8,835 bases of DNA from Bradyrhizobium sp. (lineage in GTDB: Bacteria; Pseudomonadota; Alphaproteobacteria; Rhizobiales; Xanthobacteraceae): the NCBI GenBank assembly GCA_019243075.1, contig JAFAUV010000414.1:1-8835 (forward strand). Reading direction: 5' to 3'. Below the pieces are notes generated by a model. That model was given only the letters and a program-made list of their open reading frames with translations. It ran no database searches and was not told the DNA's origin. Positions 6,779-8,835 of this stretch are shown piece after piece. The position numbers and the translations under genes were made by a program. The first letter of the stretch is position 1. Every line of letters starts with the position of its first letter.

Positions 6779-6812
6779 ATAGCGGAGGCGCCGCGAGCAT
6801 GATAACCGCTAT
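6779..6812. promoter_or_regulatory. Inverted repeat upstream of the MntA-like gene
   Basis: ATAGCGG (6779-6785) and CCGCTAT (6806-6812) form a perfect 7-bp inverted repeat with a 20-base spacer, ending 15 bases before the start codon. Type II-like antitoxin operons are often autoregulated at such sites, so it may be an operator. It could also act as a weak end signal for the upstream regulator gene, whose stop is only six bases before it. Confidence 0.4.
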
Positions 6813-6827
6813 GGTTCGGAGAGAAAC

Positions 6828-7142
6828 ATGCAGGCTGACATCGAAGAAAAACGTGACGCCCTTGCCGCGATCTGCCGACGCTATGGCGTGGCGCGGCTTG
6901 AAATCTTCGGCTCGGCGGCGCGTGGCGCTGGCTTCGATCCCAACCGCAGCGATGCTGACTTTCTCGTCACCTTCGAGCCTGCCGCGCGGAACGATCTTGC
7001 AGTATTCGCCGATTTGAAGGAGGCGCTTGAGAAGCTTCTTGGGCGGCCGGTCGATCTCGTCGAGCGCGAGGCGCTTGAAGCAAGTCGGAATTTCATTCGC
7101 CAGCGAGCAATCCTGAAAGAAGCCGAAACCGTCTATGGGTGA
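6828..7142 (+). CDS. MntA-like minimal nucleotidyltransferase antitoxin
   Basis: A 104-residue protein of the MNT family, in the usual size range. The catalytic nucleotidyltransferase motif is complete: GSAARG at residues 28-33, SDAD at 41-44 and a third carboxylate in PVDLV (Asp76). Known MntA proteins neutralise HEPN RNase toxins by transferring AMP to a tyrosine of the toxin. GGAGAG lies a few bases before ATG 6828, so this start is well supported. The stop overlaps the ATG of the next frame by 8 bases, the normal MNT-HEPN arrangement, but the HEPN gene is broken. The antitoxin therefore has no local partner, although it looks intact. A decayed copy lies at 1283-1462. It may still inhibit a HEPN protein encoded elsewhere, or be on the way to decay. 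Confidence 0.9.
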   Translation: MQADIEEKRDALAAICRRYGVARLEIFGSAARGAGFDPNRSDADFLVTFEPAARNDLAVFADLKEALEKLLGRPVDLVEREALEASRNFIRQRAILKEAETVYG

Positions 7143-7256
7143 GTTGCCTGAGCGAGATGCGGCGCTGCTCCTTGACATGCTGCTCGCGGCACGCGACGCA
7201 CGTTGATCGCTCAATTGGCGAAGCTCGTCCCTGGCGAGAACGAGCGCGGTCTTTGA
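7135..7256 (+). pseudogene. HEPN toxin gene with the centre deleted
   Basis: The frame starting at ATG 7135 overlaps the MntA-like stop by 8 bases. It reads MGELPERDAALLLDMLLAAR followed by DAR, which matches the beginning of HEPN (DUF86/HepT) toxins, typically RDxxxLxDMLxAAR. It then meets TGA at 7204-7206. In another frame directly after (7206-7256) comes IAQLAKLVPGENERGL and a stop, resembling the extreme C-terminus of the same family (a helix followed by LxPGE). HEPN proteins of this type are usually 110-140 residues, so roughly 80-100 residues are missing. The lost part includes the RX4-6H RNase motif and the tyrosine modified by MntA. No toxic activity is expected. The C-terminal match is by pattern memory and less certain than the N-terminal one. 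Confidence 0.75.
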
Positions 7257-7271
7257 TGTTTGCGCGCGTGT

Positions 7272-8414
7272 TTACGGCTCCCGCGTTAACGCCAGCTTGA
7301 AGAGATGAAGCAGGATCGCCACGACGACGGCCGCCAACGCAGCCATTGGCAGCCCTTGCGCCGACAGCTGCGCGCCCAAGGCGACTGATCCAAGCGCCGC
7401 GCCGACGGCGCTCCCCAGGTAGTTGATCGACGAGTTCCACGCGATCAGAGCCGTCGCATGCGCGGGCGTATGCGACACCAGGGCGTGCTGCTGCGGCGCC
7501 ACGCTGGCCCAGCCGGCCAGGCCCCACAGAAAGCAGCCGACGCCGACGGCTGCCGGCGACCCCCAGCCGACCAGGACGAAGCCGACACCCAGCAACACCA
7601 ATAGCAGCAACGTGGCGCGCGCCGGCGGCAGATATCGGTCGATGACCCTGCCTATCAGCAGCGCACCGACCATGCCGCCTAGCCCCCACGACCAGATGAA
7701 GGCATCCGTGCAGGCCGCAGCGCCGCGGGCGGCGGCGACCTCGGCGAGGTAGGTGTAGAGGCCCAATGAGGCGATGCCGGTGCAGAGGGTCACGCCGAGC
7801 GTTGCGAAGGTGAAGGGCGCACGCAGCGCCACCAGGCGCTCGCGCCACGCGACCGCCGGCATGGTGGGAGAGCCGTCCGCGCGACGGCTCGCGACGCCGG
7901 CCGCTGCCGCCAATCCCAACAACACGATCAGGCAGATGGTCCAGCGCCAGCCGAACCGATGCTCGACGAGCAGCCCCAGGGGAACGCCCAGGGCGGTTCC
8001 TATGCTCAGGCCGGCCAGCACGGTCGCCAGCGCGCGGCCGCGCCGGCCAGCGTCCACCATGCCGGCGGCGCTCGCCGCAGCCAAAGGAGAATACAGCCCC
8101 GCGCCGATACCGGCCATGAGTCGCGCGGCCAGCAGTACGGCCAGCGAAGGGGCTGCCATCGTGGCGATATTGCCCAGCGTGAACAATCCGAGCCCGGCCA
8201 GCAGCGCCAGGCGTGTCGAATAGCGGCCTGCCACGAAAGCCAGCGCCGGTGCGCTGAGCGCGTAGGCCGCCGTGAACAGCGCCACGCCCAGCCCGGCAAG
8301 TGCCTGCGTCGTCGCCAGATCGCGCGCCATGCCGGGCAACAGCCCGGCCAACACATAGGCGTCGAGGCCGAGTGCGAATGCGCCGAGCGCCAACGGCCAC
8401 AGAGGGCGGATCAT
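7272..8414 (-). CDS. MFS transporter (DHA1-type efflux family)
   Basis: A 380-residue, 12-helix inner-membrane protein. The N-terminal helix (PLWPLALGAFALGLDAYVLA) with GLLPGMARDL is typical of DHA1 drug:H+ antiporters. The loop 2-3 region reads FVAGRYSTRLALLAGLGLFT, a divergent form of the usual GxxxDRxGRR. The helix 5 motif GLSIGTALGVPLGLLVEHRF is the antiporter-type motif (gxxxGPxxGG-like, with G-V-P-L-G). The second half contains GALLIGRVIDRYLPP. It probably exports small toxic compounds; the substrate is unknown. Its ATG overlaps the stop of the ArsR-type gene (ATGA), so the two are co-translated and induced together. A GAGG lies upstream within the regulator gene. It is complete, unlike the MFS fragment at 4008-4364, and not an obvious copy of it. 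Confidence 0.93.
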   Translation of the reverse strand: MIRPLWPLALGAFALGLDAYVLAGLLPGMARDLATTQALAGLGVALFTAAYALSAPALAFVAGRYSTRLALLAGLGLFTLGNIATMAAPSLAVLLAARLMAGIGAGLYSPLAAASAAGMVDAGRRGRALATVLAGLSIGTALGVPLGLLVEHRFGWRWTICLIVLLGLAAAAGVASRRADGSPTMPAVAWRERLVALRAPFTFATLGVTLCTGIASLGLYTYLAEVAAARGAAACTDAFIWSWGLGGMVGALLIGRVIDRYLPPARATLLLLVLLGVGFVLVGWGSPAAVGVGCFLWGLAGWASVAPQQHALVSHTPAHATALIAWNSSINYLGSAVGAALGSVALGAQLSAQGLPMAALAAVVVAILLHLFKLALTREP

Positions 8415-8722
8415 CTATCGGCCTCGGCCGCCAGCACCGCATCGAGCAGGCCGGGAAACTTCGTGTCCAGCACCTCGCGCCGCAGGCTGATCCAGCAGTT
8501 ACGTCCTTGGGACCGGGTGCGGGTCACGCCTGCTTCGCGCAGGATTCGGGTGTGGTGCGTGACGGTGGATTTCGGCATGTCCGGCCCCAGATCCAGGCTA
8601 TTGACCGCTTCGCGGCGGGCCAGGATGCGCACCATTTCCAGCCGCACCGGATCGCTCAAGGCAAACAGGACGCGCGGCAGGCTGACGTCTTTGGCTTCGG
8701 GATGTTCGTAGGAACGGACCAT
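8411..8722 (-). CDS. ArsR-type winged-helix repressor
   Basis: A 103-residue protein with the ArsR-family fold: LPRVLFALSDPVRLEMVRIL at the start, a recognition helix in KSTVTHHTRILREAGVTRTR, and the wing RSQGRNCWISLRRE. It has one cysteine and no ELCxCD motif, so it is not a classic metal sensor; it may sense an organic compound or oxidation. ATG at 8722 is chosen over the GTG at 8752, which sits inside the operator and overlaps the promoter. The resulting leader would be only about ten bases with no clear Shine-Dalgarno, so leaderless translation is possible. It is the first gene of a two-gene operon with the MFS transporter and most likely represses that operon. Confidence 0.92.
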   Translation of the reverse strand: MVRSYEHPEAKDVSLPRVLFALSDPVRLEMVRILARREAVNSLDLGPDMPKSTVTHHTRILREAGVTRTRSQGRNCWISLRREVLDTKFPGLLDAVLAAEADR

Positions 8723-8731
8723 GGACGAAAC

Positions 8732-8776
8732 TGTTCGATAATTGCCGAACACTTATCGTTCGACAATTCCCGAACA
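8732..8776 (-). promoter_or_regulatory. Tandem operators covering the ArsR-MFS promoter
   Basis: Two copies of GTTCGAYAATTSCCGAACA lie 25 bases apart. Each is an inverted repeat with an 8-base centre: TGTTCG/CGAACA at 8732-8751 and GTTCG/CGAAC at 8758-8775. Read on the minus strand, a promoter fits exactly inside them: TTGTCG (8766-8761), 17 bases, then AATTAT (8743-8738). Each operator therefore covers one promoter element. Transcription would start about ten bases before the ATG at 8722. The match of repeat, promoter and ArsR gene strongly suggests autorepression. Confidence 0.8.
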
Positions 8777-8835
8777 GTCAACGCGACAATGCGACGCGGG
8801 CGGGGCACGAGGGAGCAGTGGCCTACACCTCACTC
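8777..8835 (+). other. Right edge, possibly the start of a divergent gene
   Basis: The last 59 bases hold no complete gene. GAGGGAG ends four bases before a GTG at 8818 that opens the frame Met-Ala-Tyr-Thr-Ser-Leu to the window end. This could be the first codons of a gene divergent from the ArsR operon and controlled by the same operators, but six codons cannot show this. Confidence 0.2.

Noticed and set aside
7093..8442. A 449-codon minus-strand frame over the MFS gene
   Set aside because: It is a shadow of the MFS transporter, which has clear membrane helices in its own frame.
1..8835. CRISPR arrays, IS elements or transposase genes
   Set aside because: No regularly spaced repeats, no transposase-like frame and no terminal inverted repeats with target duplications were seen, although short fragments could be missed by eye.

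Overview
The window is GC-rich bacterial DNA. It most resembles an alphaproteobacterium, perhaps Hyphomicrobiales or a sphingomonad. This is an inference from codon use and the gene families (MNT/HEPN and HigA-type antitoxins, MocR and Cupin_6/AraC regulators); no marker gene is present to settle it. It reads as an accessory stretch made of small regulator-plus-effector modules and decayed toxin-antitoxin pieces, next to a tRNA gene.

Left part (1-1260): a LysR-type regulator on the + strand with a possible divergent promoter at the window edge, then a complete tRNA-Ser(UGA) followed by a hairpin. Just past the tRNA (1283-1462) is a frameshifted remnant of an MNT-type nucleotidyltransferase antitoxin. 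It is a decayed relative of the intact gene at 6828-7142. The two lie in the same orientation, so about 5.5 kb is bracketed by direct homologous segments.

Middle (1500-6772): an orphan HigA-like antitoxin with no recognisable toxin. It is translationally coupled to a 39-codon ORF that overlaps the end of a short-chain dehydrogenase. The dehydrogenase is divergent from an AraC-type regulator. Beyond it lies the C-terminal third of an MFS transporter with no start, immediately downstream of a complete EamA/DMT exporter. The exporter is divergent from a MocR/GabR-type PLP-dependent regulator, and the gap between them carries ATACA half-sites.

Right part (6773-8835): an intact MntA-like antitoxin. 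Its overlapping HEPN toxin gene has lost its centre, leaving only the two ends. An ArsR-type regulator and an MFS transporter form a two-gene operon with a 4-base overlap. Its promoter is covered by two tandem copies of the same inverted repeat, the clearest operator in the window.

No new multi-gene system is evident. The most informative signals are the loss of toxins while antitoxins remain, the duplicated MNT segments beside a tRNA, the EamA/MFS junction, and the three well-formed regulator intergenic regions.
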